Positions 1 through 11,671 of a stretch of DNA of 64,000 bases are shown one piece after another (the stretch's first letter is position 1; every line of letters starts with the position of its first letter). The stretch is from Sipunculus nudus (Eukaryota > Annelida > Sipuncula > Golfingiida > Sipunculidae), in contig CM049321.1 of NCBI GenBank assembly GCA_026874595.1, forward strand, positions 23,493,979 to 23,557,978. Reading direction: 5' to 3'. A program made the position numbers and the translations under genes. The notes beneath the pieces were generated by a model. It worked only from the letters and a program-made list of their open reading frames with translations, was not told the origin of the DNA and did not search any database.

Positions 1-2
1 CC

Positions 3-360
3 ATGTTTGGAAAGCCCACCCTGGTAACGAAGTCATCTGGAAACATGACCACCACGAAGAAAATGATGCACCCTGCACCACGGGCATTTCAAATGACGAC
101 TCCAGGATCAGAAAGTAAAGTTGGTGCCCGAGATGGTCACGTTAAATAATCAAGTCGGATCTACTAAAGTTCCGTCATCAACGGCAGAGTTTGACAGGAT
201 GGAGCTTTTTGGTAGTTCGGGTCTAAAAAGACGAAAAATCCGTGTTGATAGTAATTGTAGTGGAAATATCAGGATTCGCAGGAGTGAAAGACGAAACATG
301 CCTTCTTGCTCAGTTGTCCACCTAAGAGGATTTCAGCTGCAGAGAACGGCTTACTAACAC
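3..360 (+). CDS. possible 3' terminal coding exon of an upstream gene (uncertain frame)
   Basis: Two overlapping open stretches reach or lie near the left edge. One reads from base 3 (MFGKPTLVTKSSGN...) to a stop near 149; the other, in another frame, is open from about 97 to the TAA at 355-357 and is rich in Lys, Arg and Ser (contains GLKRRKIRVDSN). Either could be the last coding part of a gene entering from the left, followed by a 3' UTR; AATAAA occurs near 980. The overlap of two protein-like frames could also mean a frameshift. I do not recognise a family. Both could be chance, because only a few hundred bases are visible and no splice site is decisive. Confidence 0.25.
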
Positions 361-730
361 CATGGTTTAGTTTCACGGTTTTGCCAGTGTGATTACTGTT
401 GTGTCCCACGGTCGATCAACCTGAACGGCTACCATCGTCGTTTAACAATCTTACTAGGAGCTTTTTTCTCAGCATGCGGCCTGGGTTGTAAATGGACTAC
501 TATTGTTACGTTGTGTGAATTACTTGCTTGTGGTTAGTGTGTTTGCTGCATCACGGATTCATAGAAATTGTTAAAAGAATGTTACTTTTACTGTGTTTAA
601 ATATTAAGCTCTAATTTAGTATTTGCTATTTTAAATGTATATGATCCAGATATATCACTTGCAACATAAAAGTCAGACCTGTTGTGTTTACTGGATTAAA
701 GGGATCCTGACATTATTTGAGCACACGGAA

Positions 731-956
731 CATCCGAAAGAGTTTTGTTGAAGCGTATGCAAACATATCTCCTGAGTTTTCTTGTGTGTGGCTGAGTAAT
801 TGCAATCCGACAAACTGTTCCTTAACAACATCATTTTCTCTAACATCAAAAAGGGTTTTGTTGAAGCGTATGATAAAATATATCCTGATTTTCCTTGTGT
901 GTGACTGAGTAATTTCAATCTGACAAACTGTTCCTTAACAACATTATTTTCTCTAT
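731..956 (+). repeat. two-copy tandem repeat, 113-bp unit
   Basis: The unit starting CATCCGAAAGAGTTTTGTTG at 731 recurs at 844 as CATCAAAAAGGGTTTTGTTG. Both units end in the same CTGTTCCTTAACAACAT stretch. The copies differ by scattered substitutions. The short open frames across it on both strands follow from the duplication and are not treated as genes. Confidence 0.85.
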
Positions 957-1385
957 TGTTTAAAGATTTGTTTTTGGTGAAATAAAGAAATAACACTCAT
1001 TTCATGAATCTTGCCACATGTTGGTGTTCATCATCTTGTCTAGCTGCTTCTGCACACATGAAATAAATATAATACATGTGCAAGTATACTTAATACACTT
1101 TTCTAAATAAGAACGGCTTGATTTTGGTGGGGGTTTTTTTGTGTGTACCGTTAAGATTAATAAGAATGACGATATGTCATTGCTTTGGTAGAATACAGAT
1201 GAGTTTTCACTAGTGGTCCTATATATTACAAGTAAAGCAGGCCTGAAAAAAAAAACGTGTGTTATCTTTATGAAATGAATGCCTTCCATTAAGAAGATCG
1301 CTCATTTGATGTTAATAATTTTTTTTTCTTAAACTGAATTACATGCTACGATGTGCGTTTTCGACAGTAAATAATGAAGTGGCTC

Positions 1386-1391
<6 letters not shown>

Positions 1392-1453
<62 letters not shown>
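1392..1453. repeat. (TA)n microsatellite
   Basis: Uninterrupted alternating TA of about 62 bp. It is one of eleven long TA tracts in the window. I see no repeated sequence at its borders here. Confidence 0.95.
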
Positions 1454-1456
<3 letters not shown>

Positions 1457-3158
1457 TCATTAAAAGTACCTTAGGATTTACACACGGGTTATAGCTGGAA
1501 GATAATGTTTACCACTACTGGGCGAAAGAAAGAAAACTAGGGTGAGTGAAGGTCCAACGCCATACTGCGACTATACGTAACTGTATTAGCTTTGAAACAT
1601 TTAATATTTAAACAGATTTTAAAATGTTGCCAACTAACAATGACAAAAAACCATACAGATATCTAGTAAAGTTATTTTCCTTGTTTATGTGTAGACAGTA
1701 ACTTTGCATGCCGCAATGTCGGGGTACGGATTGACCAGGTTTCTATATCTGTATAACCCTCAATTTTATACTCATTCAAAGATTGGACAATGGCATGACT
1801 CATCTATGTAATATATCAACTCCAACCTTATTTGAGATGGATTAACACAGTATAAAGAGTGTATATTTCTCTCTAAAGATAAGTGTCATTGCTCTTGTTT
1901 ATTGTTGCAGAGTGTTATTTATATATCATTAGATGGTCACTGTAACCATGGTAACTAGGGTACCTTTGGATAAAAAAAGACTTGTACTTGGCAGACGCTT
2001 TAATTTTAAGCGTTTGTAAAGAAAACATTGAATAATCATTTGAAAAACCGTGTTTATTTAGTCTATGCAGTTCATGTGCATTAACCTAGGTACATAAAGA
2101 TTTTTAGAAAGCATTTTAAAAGGTTTGAGAACTAATTTTTTTTTCACAGTAACGCAAGGAATAATTACACAAGCCTTGTGTTGGCGGTTTGCAATCCTCG
2201 CGTCTTTCGGAAATATGACCAAATGAAGAAAAGCCAGCGTATCACAATGTAGTTGTGTATGACCTGCTTCCAGAGATTAGGGCCAATATATGGTATGTCA
2301 CGTAATATGAATTATATATTATACGCATTTGTAGTGCTAAGGGTGTCTCTACTAGATTGCTCCAGTAGTTCTGTACTCAGTAGGATTGATTAAACATTTG
2401 GAGATTAGTATCTTACTTTTTCTACCTAAAATCAAAACTGTGTTTACTTCTATTAAAAACATTGTATATGTTGGTAGTTATTAAAAGGGAATAGATTTGT
2501 CGAAAAACATACATTTGAAAATGTATTTTTTCCGAGCTTAACGTTAATATTTTTTGTTCCGATTGAGTCAGCTTTAGTTACGTTATATGTTGAATACGCT
2601 TTCTGTTTATCTTATATTAAACGTTATGCAACGGCTTCGATTCAGACTTGAAATGTTACATGTATACATGTATATATAAAGCTACCCTTCTGTTATATGG
2701 GAACCCTTGGGACTTGGCCATACTTTCCATTTTAAAGAGGTGCCCACTATACAGAGAACATGAGCGTAACATATATGATAAGAATGAGGAATATCTGGAC
2801 TTTCAAAAAGTGCTAACTATAGAGATATGTCCACTTTAGAATGATGGTCAACTAGGAGAGGCTTCACCGTATATGTGTGTATGCGTGTCTGTGAAAACTA
2901 ATTGACAGTCTACTTGCTGGTTTATATCAATATTCACAATGTATAACTTATGTAACGTATGTTCTTATGTAACTTCATTTGAAGATAACATGATAGAATC
3001 GTGGTCTTCCCGTTATTTAGTTTAAACAATATTTTATTGCAAAGGAAAGCAGTTAGGATTGGAAGACAGGGCACAGCCCTATATAAATTCCTCTCCTCAC
3101 GTTATTTCCTAGTGACACAAACATGCCTCCAAAACCTTTCGGGCATTCTGGAATAATT
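1454..3158. other. no gene or recognisable element seen
   Basis: AT-rich sequence with stops in all frames at short intervals. The longest frame (2648-2839) has no protein-like features. I see no tRNA, repeat unit or terminal inverted repeat. Confidence 0.5.
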
Positions 3159-4261
3159 GTATCCCCAGACAAAGTCGGGATACTATGGTTTCACGACGGT
3201 CCCGCCGCCGCCGCCGCAGAAAAACCTTGTGAGCGGGATAACTCAAAAAATATTTCACTGATCTTTTTCAAACTTTACATTTGTATAGATATAGGTAAGG
3301 GGACGACGCCTATTAAAAATGGGGTCATGAACTGTGCTAGGAGAGTGACCTTGACCTTGAATAGGTCCATTTTTGCTGAAAATAACACAAATTCTTAAAT
3401 ATCTCAAGTAAGCTTGCATGGACTGGTCCAAAAATCAAGGTGACCGAAGATCTTGGATAGCCTTGTGATATACCGGAAACTGGTGGCGCCATCTATTATC
3501 CTTTTCTTGTTTTAACGCCTTTTGATACCCCAAAATTGCCACTTGAAGTACTGTAAGCATTTTTGACTTATGTATGGCCCACCAGAAAAGTAAGAACCCC
3601 ATAGGTTCTAGGGTCATGAGGTCAAAGGTCAAGGTCACTGGACTCGCATCTTAAAAGAAACCGTGGATGCATTTTAAGCCAAACTTTCATCCCAGGTCTT
3701 CCATCTTGAATATATAGCTCACTAGCCAATAGTAGATGATCCACATCAATGTTGGGGTCACAAGGTCAAAGGTCAAGGCCACAGGAGCTGTCTGTAAAAA
3801 AAATTAGATTCTGGATGATAATTCCTGCTTTTATTGGTGTATTGATTTCAAACTTGACTTATACATGTCCCATTGAAAGAGCAAGGCTCCAATTGATTTT
3901 GGGGTCATGAGGTCAAAGGTCAAGGTCACAGGACACATCTTTAAAAAGATTGTAGGTGCATTTTCAGTCAAACATTTCATCTCAGACCTTTCATCTTGCA
4001 CATATAGTTCATCTGCCAATAGTGGAAGACCTCTATAAATTTTTAGGTCACAAGGTTTAAGTTAAAGGTCACCGGAGCCGTCTGTCAAAAAATTAGTTTC
4101 CGGATAATAATTCCTCCTTTAATTGATGTATAGATTTGGAACTTGACTTATATATGTCCCATTGAAAAAGCAAGACCCGAATTGATTTTGGGGTCATGAG
4201 GTCAATGGTCAAGGTCACAGGGGCCTATTCTTAAAGGGGGGCGTCTTATGCCTGGGGATAC
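3159..4261 (+). repeat. dispersed element built of ~145-bp units carrying AGGTCAAAGGTCA
   Basis: The segment opens with GTATCCCCAGAC (3159) and closes with its near complement GCCTGGGGATAC (ending 4261), a possible short terminal inverted repeat. Inside, AGGTCAAAGGTCAAGG blocks sit at 3619, 3763, 3910 and, degraded, 4052 and 4199, so the spacing is about 144-147 bp. Each unit also carries a CATTTTAAGCCAAACTTTCATC-like stretch. The same unit family recurs at 26.1-26.7 kb. AGGTCA-A-AGGTCA is the textbook DR1 nuclear-receptor site; here it is probably only repeat sequence. No target duplication could be fixed. Confidence 0.65.
3200..3217 (+). repeat. short (CCG)n run
   Basis: About five CCG triplets in an otherwise AT-rich region, inside the dispersed element that starts at 3159. 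Confidence 0.8.
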
Positions 4262-5220
4262 TCTGGCAACTGCGGTGCCAAGAAATGTCTAGTTTGTTTT
4301 ATGTGTTTGAAATTATTTGTTGTGTTTTGTATTTGTATGATAAATAGGCTATGAAAATTTAACCCTATTGTAACTTCTTGTGAACAGTGTTCAATTTACA
4401 GCTAATGGTCAATTTTAAAGAAACTACTTAAATGTTAAAATGTTAAAACTGATGACGTTTACTTAGTTTACAATGAAATATTACAAAACAGTCAAATTTT
4501 ATGACGACATTTTTTTACATAATTTCAGTTTTTCTTGATCCCCCAATGACCTGACAAAATTGTTAGTTAAAGTATCATAGATCTAACAGGCGTGCTTCTC
4601 AGCCTGGGTCACGGGCTTTCAGACTGCCTGACGCCAAAACTCATACTGCATTCGGTCAGCTGAGATGAAATACTCCTATAACTGTTATTTAATTATCATT
4701 ATTCAAAACATCCTTTTCAATAATGTCAGCTGAATTTAATTCATGACAACAATATATGAATCAAGACCGTTTTATTTTTTTTTTTATTCTTTATCTTAGT
4801 GTTATTTTAATCATTTAAATTATCCAATCAGAAGGTCATGACAAATCCCTGTTATGCTACCTAAAGTGACAGTAATGCTATGCTTGTACCCTACTACCTG
4901 TAAGAAACTATAACCAGGGACCACAATATTTTGGAATTATAAATAAATGGAACAGGTAGATATTCACCGAATTTCCTCCTCTCTTCTTGAAAGCCGTTCT
5001 GATGTAGGTCTCCCTTCTGCTGGCCTCCTTCGGCTGTATACTTAAATAATTACATCTAAACAGCATTATACGTCGAAACGAAAACTGCGTTTACATGGTG
5101 TTATTATAAACTGCCCTAAAATTGGGTAATTCATTTTCAGTCAGATGCTATGCAATGTTAGAATATTAGTTTTAATTATATTTACAAGGATCATTTTTGC
5201 GGTTGTTATTTAAAACATAT
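4262..5220. other. no gene seen
   Basis: AT-rich sequence with frequent stops on both strands. There is no convincing open frame, tRNA-like sequence or repeat boundary. Confidence 0.5.
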
Positions 5221-5660
5221 GCTGCAGAAAAGTGTAAGATAAACTATCATAGGTTGACTCTAATGAAAATATATGTCTATGTCCTATGTATACTTTTCAT
5301 CTTTTCACGTGTGGTTATTGTAGTTTTTTTTATATTTGTAGAAAATATGAAGGATAGTCGAAGAACACAATCCCTGTCTAATGAAAATATATGTCAACGT
5401 TTTGACGTGTGGTTATTGTAGTTTTTTTTATATTTGTAGAAAATATGGAGGAGAGTCGAAGCACACAATCCCTGTCTAATGAAAATATATGTCAACGTTT
5501 TGACGTGTGCTGCAGAAAAGTGTAAGATAAACTATCATAGGTTGACTCTAATGAAAATATATGTCTATGTCCTATGTATACTTTTCATCTTTTCACGTGT
5601 GGTTATTGTAGTTTTTATATTTGTAGAATATATGGAGGAGAGTCGAAGCACACATCCCCC
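5221..5660 (+). repeat. mosaic tandem duplication with ~288-, ~191- and ~98-bp spacings
   Basis: GCTGCAGAAAAGTGTAAG occurs at 5221 and 5509, followed by about 90 identical bases. A second block, CGTGTGGTTATTGTAGTTT..., occurs near 5308, 5406 and 5597, each followed by a stretch resembling GGAGAGTCGAAGCACACA. The pattern is an ABB'AB-type mosaic, as from unequal exchange between short direct repeats. The forward frames across it are repetitive by-products. Its right end overlaps a PAN-like peptide on the opposite strand. Confidence 0.8.
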
Positions 5661-5790
5661 TCATTACATGTAATGTTACAACTTGGCAATCGGGATTGGC
5701 ATTGCAGTAAGCTAAACATCCAAACCGTCGTGTAATAGAGAAGCCAATCATGTGCATTAGTTGTGTTCTTATAGAGATCATCTTTCTTCT
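5650..5790 (-). pseudogene. PAN/apple-like domain exon remnant (copy 1)
   Basis: The minus strand encodes ITRRFGCLAYCNANPDCQVV followed by TLHVMRGMC. The Cys spacing (C-x3-C-x5-C, then a later Cys) and the NP-x-C core resemble PAN/apple modules, which mediate protein or carbohydrate contacts in secreted proteins. A very similar peptide lies at 11.7-11.9 kb on the same strand. A pyrimidine-rich stretch ending in AAG lies upstream on the minus strand, so this could be one exon. No flanking exons were found, and the 3' side runs into the tandem repeat. It is probably a decayed or isolated exon. The family call is from motif memory. Confidence 0.35.
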
Positions 5791-5871
5791 CTTAATAATA
5801 GGATAACAGGTGTCAAACGGAAAGAATAAATGAACTTCAGAATAGATATATATGTATGGGCGAGATGACAT

Positions 5872-8039
5872 CAGTTAGTACCATGTGTCTGTTCCAATAA
5901 CATTTCACCGGACTTAAGCCCAGCAGAAGGCCATAATACCATCGTTACAATTGGGATACACATATGGCCATGTAGCGACCACCTTTTTTTTAAACAAGTC
6001 GCTAACGAATCAGGGAAACAGTTATTCAATAAAAATCAAATTGACTTTTGTCTTCATTTTATATTTTCTTTTCGATTGTTCCAAAAGGAATAACTGAGAG
6101 CACATTCCAAAAATTTCTAACGTATATATTCAATATGTTTGCAGAAAATATCATTAGTTGATGGTCGTATCAACGCTTTTTTTGGTTCGAGTCGATACGC
6201 AAACAAATGAGACATATGCATTAGTTCAATATGTCTGCCAAGCAAAAGCAGGATTGTCATGTTATAACAATACCACGTGTCTTTCACGATTGTATCATTA
6301 CTCTTTCCACCTGTCATTTGCTTCGAGTCGAATTATTTGTATAGATACCTGTTTTTTTCATTATTTTAACCTTACCGATCTCGAATATTGCACCGTCTGT
6401 TGAATAAATGCATTTTATTGTATGTGGGGAGAGTATGCTTTCAGTTGAATATGATTAAAATGGTTTTGGGAACTGCCTTGTTAGAACAAATGCTTCCGTC
6501 TCAAAAGGATATAAACAAGTCCGTCGATCTAGGTTGGCTTGATGAACGCATAACATGTATTTAAAAGTGAAATAGGGGACCTAAAAATGGGTGGTGTTTT
6601 TATACTTATTTACATACATTTATTATATTTCAACATTTATGTCAGTCCTCCCATATAAACTAGAAAATTACATTATTGATAACTGTTCATACATGTAACC
6701 ATTTTCCAGACCTCCATTCGAAACAAAGTATGACATAGTGGAGATATACAATCGGGGAAATAATTTGATACGTTGGTGCAAATCAGGTAAGGTAAAAAAG
6801 TATAAATGTTTTATCGCTGATTGTGCTTCCTTGTATGACTCAATAAAAAATAACATAGAGTCCACCTTTCTAAAATATTTGGAACTTTTTTTGAAAAGGT
6901 AAATACATATATAGCACATTTAAGTATGATTACTCCCGTATGGTGCATATTTTCAGAATTCTTTGTTAATCATTTATATAAAAATAACAATACTATAAGT
7001 ATTATATTACATTTAAGTCTGAATACATTTTAAATTTCAGTCACTCTGAATCATGTTTCATATTGCAAAATTATATTTTTAATTCTAATATAATAAAATG
7101 TGATGAAAATATTTCGAATAAAACATAAGGTTGCCTAATGGTTTAAAAACGTGGAAATAGGGCTCGGTGTACCTTACTTTATGATTTTTTTTCGTAATAT
7201 TTGTTATTAGATTACCTCTCACTGCTATACCGTAAACATTGTCTTTATGAAAATTTATTCTTATGTTTCCAAGCTTTTTTTCTTAATATTTATTTTTATT
7301 ATACTGGCTATTGGTTTACCTACTGGTTTTCCTTACTATTCTTAAATAGCTTAAACAAAATTATAATCCTGTCTCTGTCCGTCCTTCTTCACACAGGCCC
7401 GATAATAACACAGCACCAGTAATAAAGTTGTCAAATATTTTTCTGGTTTGTTCGAACGGGCCCAAGTTTGTTCTAGTAAATTTAACAACAAAGCAGGTTC
7501 AGTAATAGATTCGAATAAAAAATTACCATATGATTTAAAAGTTTCATAAAGTTGTAGGTCCAATCTAATCAAACTTTATGTGTTTTATTTTGGCTTACCT
7601 TTGGCTTTCAATTTGTTGCACCTGCCGCGTTTGTGGGCGAATACGGCTATAGCTGGATTCATGAATATCAGACAAATAAAACTAAATTGGAATCAGTCAT
7701 CATAATGAGACAATTTATCATCAATAGACAGGATTCCAATTCTGAGCCTTGCCGAAATTTTACAAGAATTGCTTCTCTAACTGATTTTTGCACCGATAAG
7801 GTTGACATATCGAAGTTTTCCCATTCTATCAGTTTATGACACCCAAATTACAAGATAACATATTATGTATAATGTATTAAAAGCAATATATTTACAGCAA
7901 GACCACATTTTTAAGGAGCATTCTACTGACTCAACGAAACAAAGCTATCTCTTAGAGATTTTAAGTGTTTTATGTATTAGAGTTAGTACATTTAACAAAG
8001 CAAAATTGCAAGGGTGTACACATATATGTTTCTATGTTT
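5872..8039. other. no gene seen
   Basis: Very AT-rich sequence. Several 60-80 codon frames exist on both strands, but they lack domain features, are Tyr/Phe/Ile-rich and look like chance. No repeat boundaries were recognised. Confidence 0.45.
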
Positions 8040-8666
8040 AACGGTTACGGTTTGTGTCCTGTTAACGGCCGGACTGCTTCACTAATGGTATAAAAAAGAG
8101 AAAATGCATAAAAATAATAAACAAAACAAAGGTAGCTCAACAATTCTTCAAAAACTGTTGAAACACACGATTAATATGGAAAGAATCATGGAAATCAACG
8201 CATTAGTTATTTAGATACTGATGCTTTTGTTTCATGCTTTTAATTATTCAGGGATGCAATAATACGCACCGTAACTCAGAAAATATAGGCTGCAGTGACC
8301 TAATTTCAGATGTCCAGGGAGATTCTTATCAAGGACCTCGCTTGATGTCAAGATGGAAGATTCTAGGTCCAACAGGAACGTGTTGTGCCCCGACTGTCTG
8401 GGTGCTTTAATTCATTTTTTCGGCCATTAGCTCGCAGAATGTAGATCACAATCACCAAATTCTATGCTTTCATGGATATTTTCCCAATACTTCCTTGATA
8501 TTACGTTAGAAGTCTCCGGAGATATTGGATACTGTTCGTGTCCGTCTGAAATTCAGGGAGTTCAAAATCATGTCATTGGCCCGTTTTTTGCAAAATCTAG
8601 GTCACCATGACACAGATTCGGGTTTCAATGGAGATTTGCCTAGGACCTCGAAGAGCAGTTAGAAGA

Positions 8667-8676
8667 TTCAGGGTCT

Positions 8677-8679
<3 letters not shown>
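8667..8679. repeat. left target-site duplication of the SINE
   Basis: TTCAGGGTCTGAC; its partner is TTCAGGGTCTAAC at 9125-9137, with one mismatch. Confidence 0.85.
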
Positions 8680-8707
<28 letters not shown>

Positions 8708-9124
8708 GTTCTTGAGGTAACCGCCTGCATTTTTTAATGTTGACTTATCTAATTCTTAACCTTAATATGTACATCTGCAGAGTTTCCATTTCGGTTTGGG
8801 ACTACGTGACAGGGCGGTAGCACTCGCTTCCTATCATTTTTATTTTTGTATCCTGGTGTCACCAGGCCCGTTGTCTACCGCACCTGCGGGTCCTGGGTAT
8901 GTAATCATCCCCATTGCTGGGTCATAACACCGAGGAACCACCCAAAGACCCACTCGTATGTGGGTGATAAACGGCAGTGGGGCACAGCCTTCCCATTAAG
9001 CCTGCAGAGCGCTCACCCTGCCAGGGGGCCGACCGTGAAAAAGCTCACCGCCTCGGCTGAGTTTGGAACCAACGATCTCCCGGCTTTGATTCCTGCGCTC
9101 TACCCCTGAGCCACATAAGCCAGT
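8680..9124 (-). mobile_element. tRNA-derived SINE, full copy with target-site duplication
   Basis: On the minus strand it begins with a tRNA-like head: an A-box region TGGCTCAGGGGTAGAGCGCA at 9094-9113 and a B-box-like GGTTCCAAACTC at 9059-9070. A conserved body of about 300 bp follows, ending in a poly(A) tail (T run at 8680-8707 on the plus strand). Flanking repeats TTCAGGGTCTGAC (8667-8679) and TTCAGGGTCTAAC (9125-9137) match at 12 of 13 positions, as expected for LINE-driven retroposition. Related copies lie at 28.9 and 62.5 kb. I cannot assign a published family name. Confidence 0.88.
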
Positions 9125-9643
9125 TTCAGGGTCTAACAGTTACGGTTTGTGTCCTATTTAAGGTCGGATTGCTTCATTTGAAGGTCTCACGAAAAGATAA
9201 AAAATACATTTTGAATAAAAATACAGTTCGCGCCACCAGTTATGCATGGAAGAAATTATTGCAATAAATGCATTAGTTGTTCAGATACTGGACATTTGAA
9301 TCAATTTTAATTTCTTAGGGGGTACTTACGCGCCCCATTGCTCGGAGGATATAGGTCGCAGATATAGGTCCATGCAGATTTTTAATGCACCTCCAAAGGT
9401 ATTCAGGTTGAAGTTTCTGTTCCTGCGGTTACCATGTGTGCCCTATTAAAGAACGACCGGACGGCCGGCATGACGGAAGACCGGCAGGACGACGACAGAC
9501 GAAGAGTGACTGCAATAGTTCAGATGACATTCATTCAGCTGGGCTGAAAACAAATGCGTATTAATAGTTGGCATATTACACTAACCTATACTTCTTTCTG
9601 TCGTCCACACATATTTTGTCTTTAATTATAGTGACAAAGCGAG

Positions 9644-9997
9644 TTGAACCATAAGAATGACAGATCTGTATCAATATCTCCACAAGACGCCCCTCCGTTC
9701 ATCATTTTGTCCTGTCCAGGAAATCAATTACCGTACTTCACTGGCTTTCCCGTAGAAGTCCAGTACTATTCCCCTTTCTCCGGATGGTATGTCAGAGCAA
9801 GCCAAATCTGTTTCCCTGGAGAAAACAGAACTTATTATTTTAAACAAAATTATTCTTATTTAACAGATGATTTATATATAAATATGTTTTTCTATGTATC
9901 AATTACATATAATTTAAAATATATGCTTCATTCTAGAGCAGCGCTGACTTCCGATGGCAGCCATATTGTCGGCGTATCACTTATTATGAAAAAATGA
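9644..9997 (+). CDS. unrecognised 117-codon open frame, possible exon
   Basis: The N-terminal half is protein-like (LPYFTGFPVEVQYYSPF..., then GWYVRASQICFPGENRTYYF), while the C-terminal half is AT-driven (Tyr, Asn, Ile, Lys). A plausible splice acceptor (TTTAATTATAG near 9630) precedes it. I recognise no domain, and no homologous second copy lies in the window. It is kept only as a candidate exon; chance is quite possible. Confidence 0.15.
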   Translation: MNHKNDRSVSISPQDAPPFIILSCPGNQLPYFTGFPVEVQYYSPFSGWYVRASQICFPGENRTYYFKQNYSYLTDDLYINMFFYVSITYNLKYMLHSRAALTSDGSHIVGVSLIMKK

Positions 9998-10620
9998 AGG
10001 AAAATTTCATTTTAATTGAATAAGAAATGTTACATTTTTATCACTCTGTGTTCTTAAACTTTAAACGAAAAATGAATTATTTAATTCTTGAATACTTGCT
10101 ATCTTTACAAGAAATGGGGTTAACACTTCAATATGTATTGATAATCAATGAAAATATATTTACGTTTTAGTCCTTAGAGCTTATTTCTGTTTGATATATG
10201 TCACAAACCATTTTTTTTATAATCACATTATTCTGCATTACATGAATATTCTTTTCTTTCAGCCAGAAGTAAATCATTCCTGAATAACTGAAGAAGACGA
10301 TAGAACTATGGAACCTGATTATTTCCAGTATTCCTTGGTGAGGCAACCTTTCTTCAAACCCTTCTGGGCATTCTGCAAGGATTCAAAATATGTCTAAATT
10401 TTATCGTTATGTTTATATCAAGGCTGATATATATCGCTAAATCGTGCATGCTTTACATTTTCGAAGTGTGGCATGGTTTTTGCAGAAACGTTTGGTATAT
10501 TCATATGTATCCAAAGCTTACCCTTTATAAACAAGCAATCAAAGATTGTACGATAAACATTTACGCTCACCGAATATCTACTCCCATTATGAATGCTTAT
10601 TCTAACTGGTTTCGGGGGTT

Positions 10621-10795
10621 GTGGGTGGGGGTGGGGGGGGGGGGGAACTGGAGGGGGGGGGGGAGAGATCAGGTTCTCAGTAAGCCTCCATCTCTATCCA
10701 ATAATGAGGGGAGCCTTTTTGGAGGTGGTTGGGTTGATTTCTTTATCAGTATTTGGATTACCATATTTGGGGGGGGGGGGGGTGGTGGACTTTCT
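10621..10795 (+). repeat. two G-rich runs
   Basis: Long G tracts at about 10621-10664 and 10769-10793. They make the overlapping frames Gly-rich, which is an artefact of the run. They are potential G-quadruplex formers and assembly trouble spots. Confidence 0.85.
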
Positions 10796-10939
10796 TAGGT
10801 CCCGCAGAGTGCACAACTATCAAATAATTTTTCTATTTCTTGCTTTTTTTTTTTTTTGCTTCTTCTGTGTCTACCAAATTTTGTCTGATCTCACATATGG
10901 CTGATTTTCAAAAACTGGCGAAGAAATAACATCATGTTT

Positions 10940-11650
10940 ATAAACTTTATGTAGTAGATCGAAACAGGTTATATGAGAAACACATTGTTCTATGGCAAAA
11001 TATAAAATGGCATAAAACAGACGATCTTGGTCTAAAAATATATTGCGTAACATAGTAATTATATACACAAAGCAATTATATATTTGCAGCTGACATATAA
11101 AAACGACTTTTTTGTCATCTTTTGTGTCTCGGGCGAACTCAGCAGCCAACTTATTTTATTGTTCTTCAAAAATAGGGATCAGGCGCAATAAATAAACACT
11201 TACCTAATACGTTGTTTGTGACCTGGTGGTTAATATTTACACCCACCGACGGTCTCTGTTTTTTGGAACACGAAAACTTATTTGTGCATTGGCATTTTTA
11301 AGTTCCTCATCCTTACTTTCGTTTCGCTTCTGAACTACTGTTTGAATGATAGCTTTCTAAAAAAGGGTTTATAAGGCAATCTTTTTATCAACCTCATACA
11401 CAAAGGGAAAAATGTGATTCTCTGTTTCATTCAAGCCTGGTTTCAATGTTTGCAACTATATTGTACACATAATATAACGTATTGTCACAAATGACATTTT
11501 TATATATAAATCTTTACAAGAAACAATTTTCGTCAGTGAAACAATAGCGATTTTGTAATGTATCTGTAGGAATTGTCGCTTAAGATGTAGATGATAGTAA
11601 AATAACCATATTGAAATGATCTATTTTGTGTACCTGGCATCTTTTGAAAT
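10940..11650 (+). repeat. paralogous segment, part 1 (matches 42.46-43.51 kb)
   Basis: The run from ATATGAGAAACACATTGTTC through the phrases CCTAATACGTTGTTTGTGACCTGGTGGTTA and CACCCACCGACGGTCT matches 42.46-42.77 kb in the same orientation, with further matches out to about 43.5 kb. After 11650 the two copies part: this one carries the PAN-like remnant, while the other goes nearly straight to sequence equivalent to 13.3 kb. This is an old local duplication of non-coding or decayed sequence. Confidence 0.8.
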
Positions 11651-11671
11651 GCGCTGAATGCTGTTGTGCTT

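Larger units (their letters stand above)
8040..9560 (-). repeat. AGCTCAGCTGA-family dispersed repeat, minus orientation, split by a SINE
   Basis: The reverse complement of 9470-9550 reads as the head of the family also seen at 24832 and 25881 (CAGCTGAATG...GTCATCTGA...CACTCTTCGTC...GTCGTC). The phrase ACGGTTTGTGTCC(T) appears on both sides of the inserted SINE (about 8045 and 9143), consistent with internal duplication. No coding potential is evident. The SINE at 8680-9124 interrupts it, so this copy is the older of the two. Confidence 0.6.

Noticed and set aside
7201-7572. 73-codon frames on both strands near 7.3 kb
   Set aside because: AT-driven, overlapping on opposite strands, no motif.
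10593-10904. Gly-rich frame over the G runs
   Set aside because: Homopolymer artefact; no domain.
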